A stretch of 64,000 nucleotides of DNA, from NCBI GenBank assembly GCA_003184365.1, contig NKYR01000018.1, positions 124,001 through 188,000 on the forward strand, read 5' to 3'. The notes under the pieces are model-generated. The model was given only the letters and a program-made list of their open reading frames with translations. It was not told where the DNA came from and searched no databases. The translations under genes were made by a program, and so were the position numbers. The DNA comes from Evernia prunastri. Lineage: Eukaryota > Ascomycota > Lecanoromycetes > Lecanorales > Parmeliaceae. Shown piece by piece: positions 21,459 to 32,009 of this stretch (position 1 is its first letter; each line of letters opens with the position of its first letter).

Positions 21459-23813
21459 TCAGCGATATCTGCGTGGGGGCGGTAAGCCACGGTCGTAGAT
21501 GATCTCCCTCTCGACCACACGCTCTTCGTCCCATGGTGGTGCTGCTGGTGGGAGTGCTAGGGGTCTCCGAGGCCGCTCGACGAATTCGCGCTCGGCTTGG
21601 ATCTCACGAATACGTTCGCGACGATCACGTTTGATGTCTTCGGTTAGCTCGACAAGGCGGAGAACATCCTCCTGTATGGATAGTAGGATCAGCATACATG
21701 CTTGAGAAGGTCGATAAGGTAGTTGCTTACGTAGCGTAGATACTCCATTACATAGTAAAACTCCTCGGTATCTTCATATTCATAGCCAACTTCCTTGATA
21801 GCTTCTTCGCTGACCAGATCTTTAGTAATCTCCGTCCACATTCTGTCTTTCTTGGATTTCTCTGCTTCAAAGCGCCTTCCTTTGTCTCTGGTGTCGATAA
21901 TGGCGAGTTCACGGACTTCTTCTTCCCGGCGTTCGCTGCGACGCACACCGTCCAAGGCACGGCGACCACCAGTTTCGCGTTCGAAGACAATGTCTTCGTC
22001 ATAGTGCTGGCCGTTACGAGAGCCGCTGCGGGTGATGGTGTCAGTACTAGTCAAGGTACATGTAGAAGATACTCATGGCCCACCTCTGACGAATCTCAAT
22101 CCGCTCGTCGCGCACAGGAGCCGGGGACGGAGACCTTGGGCGAGGTGGAGATCTCATGCGTGATGCTTCGCGCTGGAAGACAATATCTTCGTCATAATGA
22201 CGGCCGTTGCGAGTACCACTGTCATACCATCTTAGTATTTGTTAGAGATACAAGTCTGGAAAGACGCTTGGGTTACCTCTGACGAATCTCAATTCGCTCG
22301 TCACGCACTGGAGCTGGAGAAGGTGACCTTGGGCGCGGAGGAGTCCTCGCGCGTGGTGGCTCGGGTGCTCGCTCGAAACCTAAGTGCCGTCAGCGAATGA
22401 ACAGCCAGGCATCAAAAGCGGCCTACCGTGATCTATGTGCCTGTGATGGGTTATAATTTCCTGAACGATTGGCGGGGCGCGTACGGGTTCCGGCTCTCGG
22501 ACGGGTACAGGTTCAGGTTCAGGTTCGGGTTCGGGAGAAGGCGACCTCTCATTGCGCCTGATAATGATTTGATCCTCATGCCGTCCCTTGTAATCATCAT
22601 GCCGGAAGATAATATCATCGTAGTTCCTCTCCCTCGATTTCTCCCGGGGTCTCTCACGAGGCCTTTCCCGCTCTCTCTCGCCACGCCGTATGGTGATATC
22701 TTCTTCCCTAAAGCCACCCCTAGATCCTGCCCTGGATCGACCTTCGTCGCGGCGGACAATGATCTGCTCATCTTCCCTGAAGCCCCCTCTAGATCCTGCC
22801 CTGGATCGACCCTCATCGCGGCGAACAATGATCTGTTCATCTTCTCTGAAATCGCCTCTTGATCTTGCAGGTGGTCGCTCTCGTTCACCACTACTGATGG
22901 TAAGACTCTCCCGTTCATAGCTTGCTGCACGCGACTTTCGCCTATCACGATCGGAGATGATGATCTCTTCCTTCTCGATGCCTCTTTCTCTCTCCCGGGG
23001 CGGTCCCCTCGATCTCTCGTCCCTCCTGATGATGATCTCCTCATCCCTGAAATCCCTCTCACGTGGCCTCTCCCTCTCCCTCTCGTCCCTCTTGATGATG
23101 ATCTCCTCATCCCTGAAATCTCTCTCGCGTGGCCTCTCCCTCTCCCTCTCCCTCTCCTCCCGTCTGATAATGATCTCCTCATCCCTATAATCCCTCTCTC
23201 GCGGTCTCTCCCTCTCTCTTTCCCTGACAGATATTTCCGTCCTCGCGGGACTTGGTTCTCTGATCACAGGTGCCCGAAAAACATACTCCTCTCTTTCCTG
23301 GCGAACCTGCTGTGGCGGCAGAGGCGCTGGCTCTGGTCGGCGGTAGACATACTCCTCCCTCTCCGTCGCCACAGGGGCACCCCTAGGTCTGTAGGCTATC
23401 TCCCTATCAATCTCCTCCCTTTCCACATATTCTCTCTCTCTCGGTCTCTCCCGCTCTCTAGCGGAGCCCCTGGCAATGATCACCTCATCCTCCACAAATT
23501 CTCTCTCTCGTGGTTTCTCCTTCTCTCTTGGCGTTCTTGCAACGATGACCTCGTCCGCTTCAACTTCTCTGCGTCGCGGTCTCTCACGTGAGCGTTCTCT
23601 CTTTTCTTCTCGCAAGACTAGTGGTCCAGCCTCCCGCCGGCTGTAGTCTTCACGAAGGAATTCTGGTTCCCGTTCTGGAGCTCGCCGACGCTCCCGTATC
23701 TCAACCTCTTCATCGTACACAGTTCGCCGGCCATGGCCGCTGGGTGGGTAATAGTCCCGTTCACGTTCGCGCTCTTCGTATATCTCACTCGCGGGATAGC
23801 CTCGCCGTGACAT
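21459..23813 (-). CDS. Arg/Glu-rich DUF8035-like protein (five exons, 710 aa)
   Basis: Exons 22427-23813, 22277-22379, 22084-22218, 21731-22025 and 21459-21671 (right to left) give an exact frame. The first 460 residues are extremely charged and built from repeats of the type RERDFRDEEIIIRRDER. The last 170 residues carry the globular part: DRMWTEITKDLVSEEAI...GYEYEDTEEFYYVMEYLRY and then EDVLRLVELTEDIKRDRRERI, which I recognise from fungal proteins now grouped as DUF8035. Exons 2 and 3 encode near-copies of RPRSPSPAPVRDERIEIRQ, and exons 3 and 4 open with near-copies of RNG-H-YDEDIVF, so exon 3 looks like a tandem duplication. The role is unknown; the composition suggests a nuclear RNA- or chromatin-associated protein, but that is inference. 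Confidence 0.82.
22690..23215 (-). repeat. Internal coding repeats in the DUF8035-like gene
   Basis: Two kinds of repeat lie side by side. About 22700-22860 holds near-identical 69-bp units coding for GGFREDEQIIVRRDEGRSRA. About 22990-23215 holds 66-75-bp units coding for RPRERDFRDEEIIIRRDE. Both give a period of 22-25 residues. Confidence 0.75.
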
Positions 23814-25559
23814 GTCGTTATTTGTGTAACTTGAGAGGCGTGAGGTAGCAGATTGTCTTGAGCAAGATTTTATGGGGGAATATGTCTCAACAATGGTGGG
23901 ATATTCAGGCCATGGTAGTCGTCATCTGCACAGTGATGAAATGTCTGGAAAATCTGCGTCGTAGTTGAGTGAGAGGAGGGGGCTTGTGCTTGGCGAAGAG
24001 CTACTGCCTTTTATTGGTTGGTGGTTATCCAGTTACGCCCACTTCGCCTGGTTCTCATTGCGGTGAGGCAGTCATTTTAACGGGCCGAGGCTGCCGGCAA
24101 CTAGATGTATACTCTACACTATACATAATAATACAAGTATCGTTTTTTAAGTTTTCTGGCATTCTTCTACACAGTATGCAGGGCGGAATCGTGCTGTACT
24201 TGCTGCTACTAACACGCAAAACGTGTGTTTACGATCATTTTGGTATCATGGTGTGTGTGGATTCGCAGACTATGGAGGATACCACCGTGGGATTAAGGAA
24301 GTCGGTCATCGAGGAAAACGCTTAGCCAAGGCTCAGTCATTAGATCAATTCTCTCAGAATATTCGACCTCTTGGTCCTAAGAAAAGTCCACCTGGCAATG
24401 ATGCCCATATAGATCCCTGCTTGGTCAACCGGCTGCGAGAGTGAATCCTTCCGGCGCAGATGTCACAATTCAATTCGCCTGCGGTAAACTCATGAGACGA
24501 CCATTGAACCAAATGGACAGGCCTAGATCCACGAAGAAAGCTCATAGTCCTGGGCCACGCATAGATTCAACGTCCCTTGCCATTCAGCCTATCCAGGAAT
24601 CTGTGCCTGCATTTCACGGAGCAGGCGGCTGCCTGTCATGTCCAAGAGACGCCAGTCCACGATTTGTTGCAAGGCTTAGAACTTCGTCGGCTGAGTAGAC
24701 CCATACCCTTCCAGTGTTCCAAAGCATGGTCGAGTGAGCTTTGTTTAGTCCCACGCACCTGGAACACAGGGCAGTGGCCAGATTCACAGATTGTTGTCCT
24801 TCATGAGTGGACAGTGATATTTCTTCAGAATCACTCGGCAGCTTTCCCCAGCCCCGGCAAGACGCGATTAAAAGGAGAAAGCTGAAAGCAAAAGGTCTGC
24901 TGTATATGGTATCCAAGGCCATTAGGTGGGGGTATAGCACGCAAGGCATGAAAGCAGAGCAAGATCAGACATCCTCGCAACAGTGGCGGCCGTGAAACAT
25001 AGCCTACAAATACTCTTCAAAGATTCTCCAGCCTCTCCAAACGCCTCCGGCCTCCTTGTAAGTCGAGCCCGGTACACTGCATGAACGCTAGCCGTGACCC
25101 ATTCATCTGAAGAAAAAAAACCCATGTCCGGCATGAACTAACGACATCGCGCATGTACAAAACGTGGGATCCAAATTCCAAGTAAACCGGCCTCGGACCA
25201 TGAGGAGTCTCTGTGACTAGACTGCAAGCTGTCAATGGCCATATTATAGCTGAAATGAACAGAGTCTCGACCGTAGAGACATCCAGGGAGATCCAAGGAC
25301 AGGTTGTCAAATAGGTAAAGCTGCAAGACATTCTCGCTCTAATGATCCGTTTGGTGCTGGACTCGAGTTACAGGTACCAAATAATGTATGAGATTCTTAG
25401 GGGCCAGAAAGGACACTCCCGTTGTGACGGTCACAAAAGTGTTTCGGCTGTCCAAGTGCCGAGGTAGTTTGTTGGGATCAACGCCATAGATTATTCCCGA
25501 AAATGAGGACAGACCAGGATACGGCCAAGATCTGGCAGGGCTAGAGAGATTTTGACATT
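23814..25559. other. Intergenic, no supported gene
   Basis: Many short open frames on both strands, none with a recognisable motif or a splice-supported extension. Confidence 0.5.
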
Positions 25560-26863
25560 CTATCTTCGAGAACGACGTTCCTCCCGGATGGGCTCGGTCC
25601 TGTAGCCATCTCTCATTTGAGGGGAATCACGGGGGTCGTACCCACGTGGCACAACTCCGGATGGAGTGAAAGACCCACCTCTACCAGATTGGAGTGGTGG
25701 TATTGAAGAAAGGTAATCATAGGATCTAGGATCATCGACAGTTCCATGCATTGACACATCCCCAGGCGAGCTCACGTAAGAAGGATAGCTAGGAATGGTC
25801 CGAGGATCCGGGCGTGTATCTAATCTAGGATCTCTAGGGTCCATCCTCGGATCTCTCGGGTCCATCCTGAGGTCTCTTGGATCCAACCTTGGGTCTCTCG
25901 GATCCAACCTGGGATCTCGGGGATCCATCCTGGTGTCCCTAGGATCTGCTCTGGGGTACGCCCTGGTTTCCTCTCTGGGGTCCCTGTATCCTCCTACACT
26001 TGGATATGTAGGTGCTTGCCTGTATGATGGTCCTGGATTGGTATACTCATCTCCGTAGGTATAGCTCGAATCACTGGGGCTAGGTCTGATGGAAGCTAGA
26101 TGTCCTGGGGTTAAGTACCCTGAAGTTGCTGGATAGCTTGGGCCTGGTTGGTAGCTGGACCCTGACGGATACACGGACCCTGGATATGCAGCAGATCCAG
26201 CCCCGGTCGAGTATGCAGGCTGTGGAGGAGGAGCCGCATATGTGGGTTGGGATGGAAAACGTTCTGGATACTGAGGATCTTCTGCACCTGTTCTCAATTC
26301 CTGGCGCCGACTGGTCTCGGATTCTCCATAGGATATATCTAAAATCGTTTCAGCCACGTAGCTTATGAGACCAGCTGATAGTCTCACCTTGGCCTCTTTT
26401 TCTCATTTCACGATTCTCCGCGGCGTATGAGTTGGAAAGTTCGATTAGATCATCTAACATCTTCTGTTGATGGTCAGGATGTATCAGCAATACATTCGTA
26501 GCAGCAGCTGGAAAAGGTCAAACTGACGGATGTGAATGGTCGGACAGCAGTGATAACATAACCGTTATTTCCCTGTGAACGGTCATCAGTGAAGAGTTCT
26601 CGTCGCTAGCAAGCACGTCGTCAAACATTGTAGGTTGAGGGCCTCGAGTAAGCCTCGGGTCCTAGATATTTGCAGATCTCTCGCTGCAAGACTTCGCGAT
26701 GAATGCCCTCGCCATTGACGAAAAACTCATTCAAAGCATCTTGCCTTTGCTTGGATGGTCTCGGTCTTTCTCTCTGTGGGGCAGGGACGGGTTCCTCGCG
26801 GCCTCCTCTATCTCCTCTCCGACGATCACGGTCGTCTCGTGGGTCACGGTCGCGACGGGACAT
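25560..26863 (-). CDS. Unnamed conserved fungal protein with DPRDPR repeats (four exons, 378 aa)
   Basis: Exons 26627-26863, 26528-26572, 26388-26463 and 25560-26338 (right to left) restore one frame; introns are 54, 64 and 49 bp. The conserved N-terminal part reads NEFFVNGEGIHREVLQREIC, then KYLGPEAYSRPSTYN, GNNGYVITAVRPFTS (a 45-bp exon) and KMLDDLIELSNSYAAENR. I recognise this pattern (NGEGI...KYLGP-A...VRPFT--M--DL) in Pezizomycotina proteins of unknown role, always with a disordered C-terminus. Here that tail is Pro/Tyr/Ser-rich and contains about six tandem 7-residue MDPRDPR-type units. The start region is also Arg/Asp-rich. No function is known to me; a nuclear protein is plausible. 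Confidence 0.72.
25815..25960 (-). repeat. Tandem 21-bp coding repeat (DPRDPRL/M)
   Basis: About six to seven head-to-tail copies of a 21-bp unit (GGRTCYHTBGGRTCCAWCCT type on the plus strand) encode alternating LDPRDPR and MDPRDPR heptapeptides. Confidence 0.8.
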
Positions 26864-29235
26864 AGCCGGGCTACGGGAGATCTTTTTGTAAATTAGGCCT
26901 GGCCTTGCTCACAGCAGAGAATGCGTTGGGAAAGAAAGAAAGAGAGAGAAAGAGAGATCCCAGCACCGAGTTCCTAGGGGTGAGATTGGCAAGGCTGGAA
27001 ACAAATCTGTTGGGCAGCGAGAGACCAAAGCCTAGGTAGGTATCCAGGAATTTGGCGTTCCTTGTGGAGGACTCCACCAACTGGCTCCTTTTCACGGCGA
27101 TGGATGATTTGAAGGTCTCCTAGTCGTCCTTTTTGATGGAGAATAGAATTTTGATGGAAAGAATAGAGTATGAATGAGAAGAAGGGATGGATGGGAGACG
27201 AGGTCAGGTCCAGGTGGGGTGGCTGTTTAGCGTAATACGCTAGTCTGGTAAATTTTCGAGCGTCCGAGCGCCAACCTAACCTTCAGGCAGCACCGCAGCA
27301 TTTTGCCTCAGCCGATTTCTTAGCTGTACTTTGTATACAGCTTTTACAGTGAGAGAGTAAAAAAAATCAACCTCTCCGTACCCTCCTAATTTCTGACCCG
27401 CTTCAAAAGGAGCTGGACATTTAGCTTTCTGAATTGGACCTGCAAAGTCTCCTTGCCCAACCAATCAATCGATCAATAGATTAGACTGATTCACACCGTG
27501 AGATATAGGTATCCCGAAGCATTTCGGCGTCAAGGTAGCATCGGTCATTGAGACGCCGAGAAAGCCCAAACATAAAAGAAGAAAGAGGTCAGGGTACATG
27601 CACTTCTGAGATCTACCCAAGTATCCATCGAGAACCGCAGAACGAAACAGTATGGACAGGAAGTATATAGGACGCTGCTGTGAAGACCATGCTCGCCGTC
27701 AGTTGGAGATTGTATCCGGCTAGCTTCCACTAAACTCGCATTGAAACTCAACCCTCTTTAATTTTTCTTTTCTTTTCCATCTTTGATTAAGGCAACGTAA
27801 CAGAACAGCTCAACGCCGCAAACAGACGGATTCGAACAGTGACTCACTACGAGCTCTTCTGTCCAAATGAGATTTCGCTCAAGGCTCCCTGCAGCTGCAA
27901 CGAGATGCCTCTCTTTTGCTATGAGAAATTACTGTATAAATTCGATGATTGGCCGCTCGAACGTGTGTGTCAAAGGTCCTCCATGACGAGCTTTCCCCCA
28001 ATCGCTCAACAGCTTCTCCTTCGGGGCCATCAAAGATGCTTGTCGCTCTTGTCGCACTACTTACAAAAAAGAAAATTGAAATGCCATGGCTTGTGTCTGG
28101 ATTGCAGGGACAAAAGGAGTCCTGTGACAGGGGATACAGACATGGACTACTCGCAGCACAGTAGTCTTAGTGAGAGCGACTTCATCCGTGGCTGCCGAAG
28201 CGACCATCGTCAGCCTACATGGTACTTCTCATTCATGGGCTGTAAAGAGGTTTCTCGGTGACAAGCGAGCCAGCCAGAACAGCTGGCGCTCAGATTGAAA
28301 AATTGTGTCGGAGACTGAATTGCAAATGCTTTGAAGTTTCGTGGATGGGCTGTTCCGAGGTTGAGTGTTATAGTGGTATTTGGGGACACTGGCTTTAACG
28401 CTTTTAGAATTCGAGCAAGCGAAGTCTATCAGTAGATGTCAGACTCGCACACGAAGCTGGGAGAGTAAGCAACAAGCATGCTAAGACCTCCTGGCGTCCA
28501 TGTCACGAAGGATAGCACTATCGTGAAGACAATTTCCAGGCCCTTAGCTCATTGGCTGAGGGACAAATTGAACGGCAGTCCTTCGTCTGGTAGCTAATAT
28601 ATACGTATACTTTTTTTATAAGAGATGAGAAACTTCCCTTCCCAACCAATGTTTGGAGACATTTTCTCTAGAGTTTTACGTCTCTTCCACCCTCATACAT
28701 TGGAAATACCGTTCGCTGATGATAGTATTGACAGAAAAGCCTGTACACCTCGATCGCACCGGAGAGGGGAAGGGTCTCACCAACCCCGACAGCACTTTGA
28801 AGAGCCTTTGCGGCCCAAAGAGTAGAGAAGGCAGTCTTCCGGAGCAATCATATTCCAAACATCTACTGAAACTTGTCGTTCGCCAAGTCATCAAGATCCT
28901 GGCGATTTGGGATTGTACAAGCATTCTTGCTAGACGAAAGAGGGGGGGAAGATTTCTTACGAGGGGTCACTGGGACAGGTGGGGATACAATTAAGCAGGC
29001 ACGTTCGTGACACCATCGATTCATGGACGCTCTATCCATGTAAATCTCCTAGATGTCGCTGCAGCTTCTTCTCTTCCAATTCACCGACTTTACGCATCAG
29101 AGCAGGAAGAATTGATCACAGAGGTCGCAGTAGCGATTGCAGCTCTCCTTGCTCCGCCAACTCTGTCTTTTTCAGTCTTAGGTCCCACTTCGGCCATGCT
29201 GTGCTACAGATTCTGTCGCTGGTAGTCTTATTCTC
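26864..29235. other. Intergenic, no convincing gene
   Basis: The 5' flank of the previous gene contains purine/pyrimidine runs (GAAA/AGAG near 26925-26960). A plus-strand stretch at about 27839-28261 holds Cys pairs in two different frames (DACRSCRTTYKKE and KCHGLCLDCRDK), which might be exons of a small zinc protein or a decayed one, but I could not join them by a credible intron. Nothing else is supported. Confidence 0.4.
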
Positions 29236-29922
29236 CTAATATATCGCCTTGCGACGGCTGTGGACTACGCGAGAGATAATAGGCTCTTGAGAGGGTGGCG
29301 GCGGCAGGATCTGCTGCTGGGAAGACTTTCCCACCGAGAGCGTGGCTATCCGTTGACGAAGCTCTTCGTAGTTGAGCTTCTTGGGTTTCCAATCGCCAGC
29401 GTAGGAGTTTTCGAGCTTGATGAATGCAGCGGTTTTGTCAAGGCTTGCTGTTGCGAATCTGTTTGCGTTCTCGATGCCTAGTGCCCTATCGTCTCTCTCC
29501 TCCGAGTCGAACTCCGGCTCGTCGATTTAAAAAAATATTGCTTCTATTATCCATGGCCGTCCGTTGCAAGATGTATCCTGACTGACCGTGGGTGGTGATT
29601 CCACGATAAATTTGACTCTGCGGGTGCCTCTGGTCGCCTTTCCTATTTGAATGACCGTGACGCCGCCATCGAACACGATACCGCAGCACTTGTTTTTTTC
29701 GTCATCTGACGGTGGATCTAGTTGTTCCCACGCTTCGCTGTCCGCCGTCTTGACGGCAAGTCGGCCTGGGTGACCCTGAAGGTACGGAGTGACTGAGTAG
29801 GCTGTACTGAAGCCATTGAAGGGTGAGCATGATGACGAGATAGATATGTGAGTGTGGTATGTAGGAAGTATGGGTGAGCTCAATGGTGGTACGCTATATG
29901 ATATTTTGAGAGGGGTCTTCAT
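29236..29922 (-). CDS. Unknown conserved-looking protein (two exons, 205 aa)
   Basis: Exons 29587-29922 and 29236-29517 (right to left) join in phase 0 across a 69-bp intron with a GTCAGT donor and a T-rich tract before the acceptor. The second exon is clearly coding: EERDDRALGIENANRFATAS, then FIKLENSYAGDWKPKKLNYE and EELRQRIATLSV. The first exon contains GHPGRLAVKTADSEAWEQLD and GGVTVIQIGKATRGTRRVKF. It is acidic, has no membrane segment or signal peptide, and matches no family I can name. I preferred the ATG at 29922 over the one at 29949, but either is possible. It lies about 125 bp downstream of the synthase-phosphatase gene in the same orientation. Confidence 0.6.
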
Positions 29923-30048
29923 CAAGGACCGTAAAGAGATAAGTATCAATTAATTTCCAAACGTGGACTAGGCAAGTCATTACTCCACAAACTGGGTCAA
30001 ACAAGCAGGCGCACCTTTCGAAGCCGCCGCACAAAGCTCAAGTCTACC

Positions 30049-32009
30049 TTATGGCGTCCCAGGCCTTGAGACCAGCAGCCATGAACCGGATCCATCTCTC
30101 AGAGCATCCTTAGCCCGCTCGATTGTATCCTCGTCTACCCCCAAGTCGCGCACGAAACCCTCCACCCCACCCCAGAGCCTTTCCACCATCGCTACCACGG
30201 CCCTCATAACCTCCTCCCTGGCACTCACCATCCTGAGAATGTCATGGCTATCAGATCCTTGGAAAACTGGATGTCTCAACAATCGACCAACAGCATCGGC
30301 CTTCCAAGCTGGCCCCAATCCTTGCTCGCTCAAATGATACTCTTCGGCCACTACCTCAGCGGAGCAGCCCGCTAGTAGCAAAACAACCATGATAAGGACA
30401 CCGGTGCGATCTTTGCCCGCGGTGCAATTGATAAGAATGGGCGCGGGCGAAGGGCTGCTAAGATGACGGAGAACCGCTTTGACGGCCGGTCCAGAGTTGA
30501 GCAGGGTAGAATGATAGGCCTTCTCAAAGCCCTACGGGGGTCAGTCTTCCTATTTTACAATGTTCTGAGGGGAAGATCTTGCCTCGGTGCCCTTGCTGGC
30601 ATAGTCCTTGAAGCGTACCGCCAGGGCTTCTGGAGCGAAATCCTCGTCACGGAAAATAGGAACCACGATTCTCTCTGTACCTTCGGGGGATGCCAGCCAG
30701 CGTTCGTACTGACCATTTTCCCTCTTCGACCGGCCAACTTCCAAGAAGCTCCGAAGATCGAATATCTTCTTGATGCCTAATTTCTCGATCTGCGATCGAC
30801 CTTCTTCAGTTAAATCATCTAGATATCCACTCCGGTACACCAACTTGCGGCGTACGCAGACACCACATGAGATTGGATAGCCGCCAATGTCACGAAAATT
30901 CTTCACAGCTTCAATGTTGATGAAAGATGGGTGCTGCCAGTCGCGCATAGCGTCAAGGGGGGGAGTCAACTACATCATTGGCGTTAGTCGTGCCATCGTC
31001 CTTCGAATTGGTCAAGTACCCTATCCGAATGCCTCAAGTAATCTGTCACCGGCAGCCTCTCCAGGCTTGAGACATCCTTGTACCCTCCCTCCCAGGGCAA
31101 CCACATCTTGGCTTCACACCCGCTCCCACGCCCTAACCTCCTCTCAAGCGTACAAGTCACTGCAAAGGCCAACATACCCAATTCTCTGAGCGGCTTATGG
31201 TTGTCTGTCACCGACGATCAGTGTCGAGAATGATATTTTCATTGGGCAGCCTCACTCTGTCTCGTCCCCAAGTCCACCTCAGCCAAGCCCTCCAAACCCA
31301 CCATCCGCCACGTATCAACCAGCGTACCAATCTCCACTCCATACCCAACTGGGAAGTGCAATTTCACCAGCAAAGATCGGCGTGCTGCAAATTCTCCCGC
31401 CAGTGGCTGCCGGAATCCTGCAAGTTGTGGGAAGTGGATATTCAGCAGCGGTCTTGCCACAAGCTCATTCACACGGCCCCCTTCGTGTGGACGATACTCG
31501 CCGTTGGGTTGTTTGTAAGGGCGATCGAAGCAGCCCCTGACCATCTGGATATTCTCATCCATGATCAGAGGTCCCAGGATTCCTAGCAAGTGCGCTGGAT
31601 TTGGATCCGCCGTGTCTCCATCTAAGAAGGCCACGATGTCGCCATCTGTGACCTGTAAAGCGCGCCACATGGCATCGCCTTTTCCCTGCGAAGGGCCTAG
31701 CTCCGAGGCAATCTCCGCTCGCTGGAGGACAGAGGCGCCATGAGCGGCTGCTACAGCGCCTGTGTTGTCCATGGATTTGTTATCAATGGCGACGATAGAA
31801 GAGACGATGCCCGCATGTTTCAAGGGATTGATTGTCTCTAAGATAATCCCTGCGATAGTATCTGCAACCTCTCGGGCCGGAATTACAACAACGATCTTCA
31901 GGTTATTGGCCGTGACAGCAGATGCGAGAAGAGGCACGGAGAAGTCTGTGTGATGGTATCGACGGGACTGGAGCCAAATCTGAAGGTCGAGATCATGGTA
32001 AGAACCCAT
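30049..32009 (-). CDS. Putative bifunctional glucosyl-3-phosphoglycerate synthase / CX5R phosphatase (four exons, 602 aa)
   Basis: Exons right to left: 31256-32009, 31020-31204, 30583-30969 and 30049-30531. The first 313 residues are a GT-A glycosyltransferase of the glucosyl-3-phosphoglycerate synthase (GpgS) type: IPAREVADTIAGII, the metal-binding FLDGDTAD, and the signature GRVNELVARPLLNI...FPQLAGFRQPLAGEFAARR...VGYGVEIGTL. The rest is a tyrosine-phosphatase-like domain with NFRDIGGY and the catalytic P-loop NCTAGKDRTG (CX5R). The domains are linked by a 50-bp intron (30970-31019) that keeps phase 0, ends in TAG and has an ideal GACTAAC branch site. If it is unspliced, the synthase stops at 30984 (324 aa) and a separate 282-aa phosphatase would start at 30948, only 35 bp later. 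The last intron (30532-30582) uses a GC donor. GpgS makes glucosyl-3-phosphoglycerate and a phosphatase then releases glucosylglycerate; a role for this phosphatase in that step is inferred from the fusion. Confidence 0.75.

Noticed and set aside
27839..28261. Possible small zinc protein (CRSC in one frame, CHGLCLDC in another)
   Set aside because: The two Cys pairs are in different frames and no consensus intron joins them.
30984..30984. Synthase and phosphatase as two independent genes
   Set aside because: Kept only as an alternative: a 35-bp gap leaves no room for a terminator and promoter, and the intervening intron fits consensus in phase 0.
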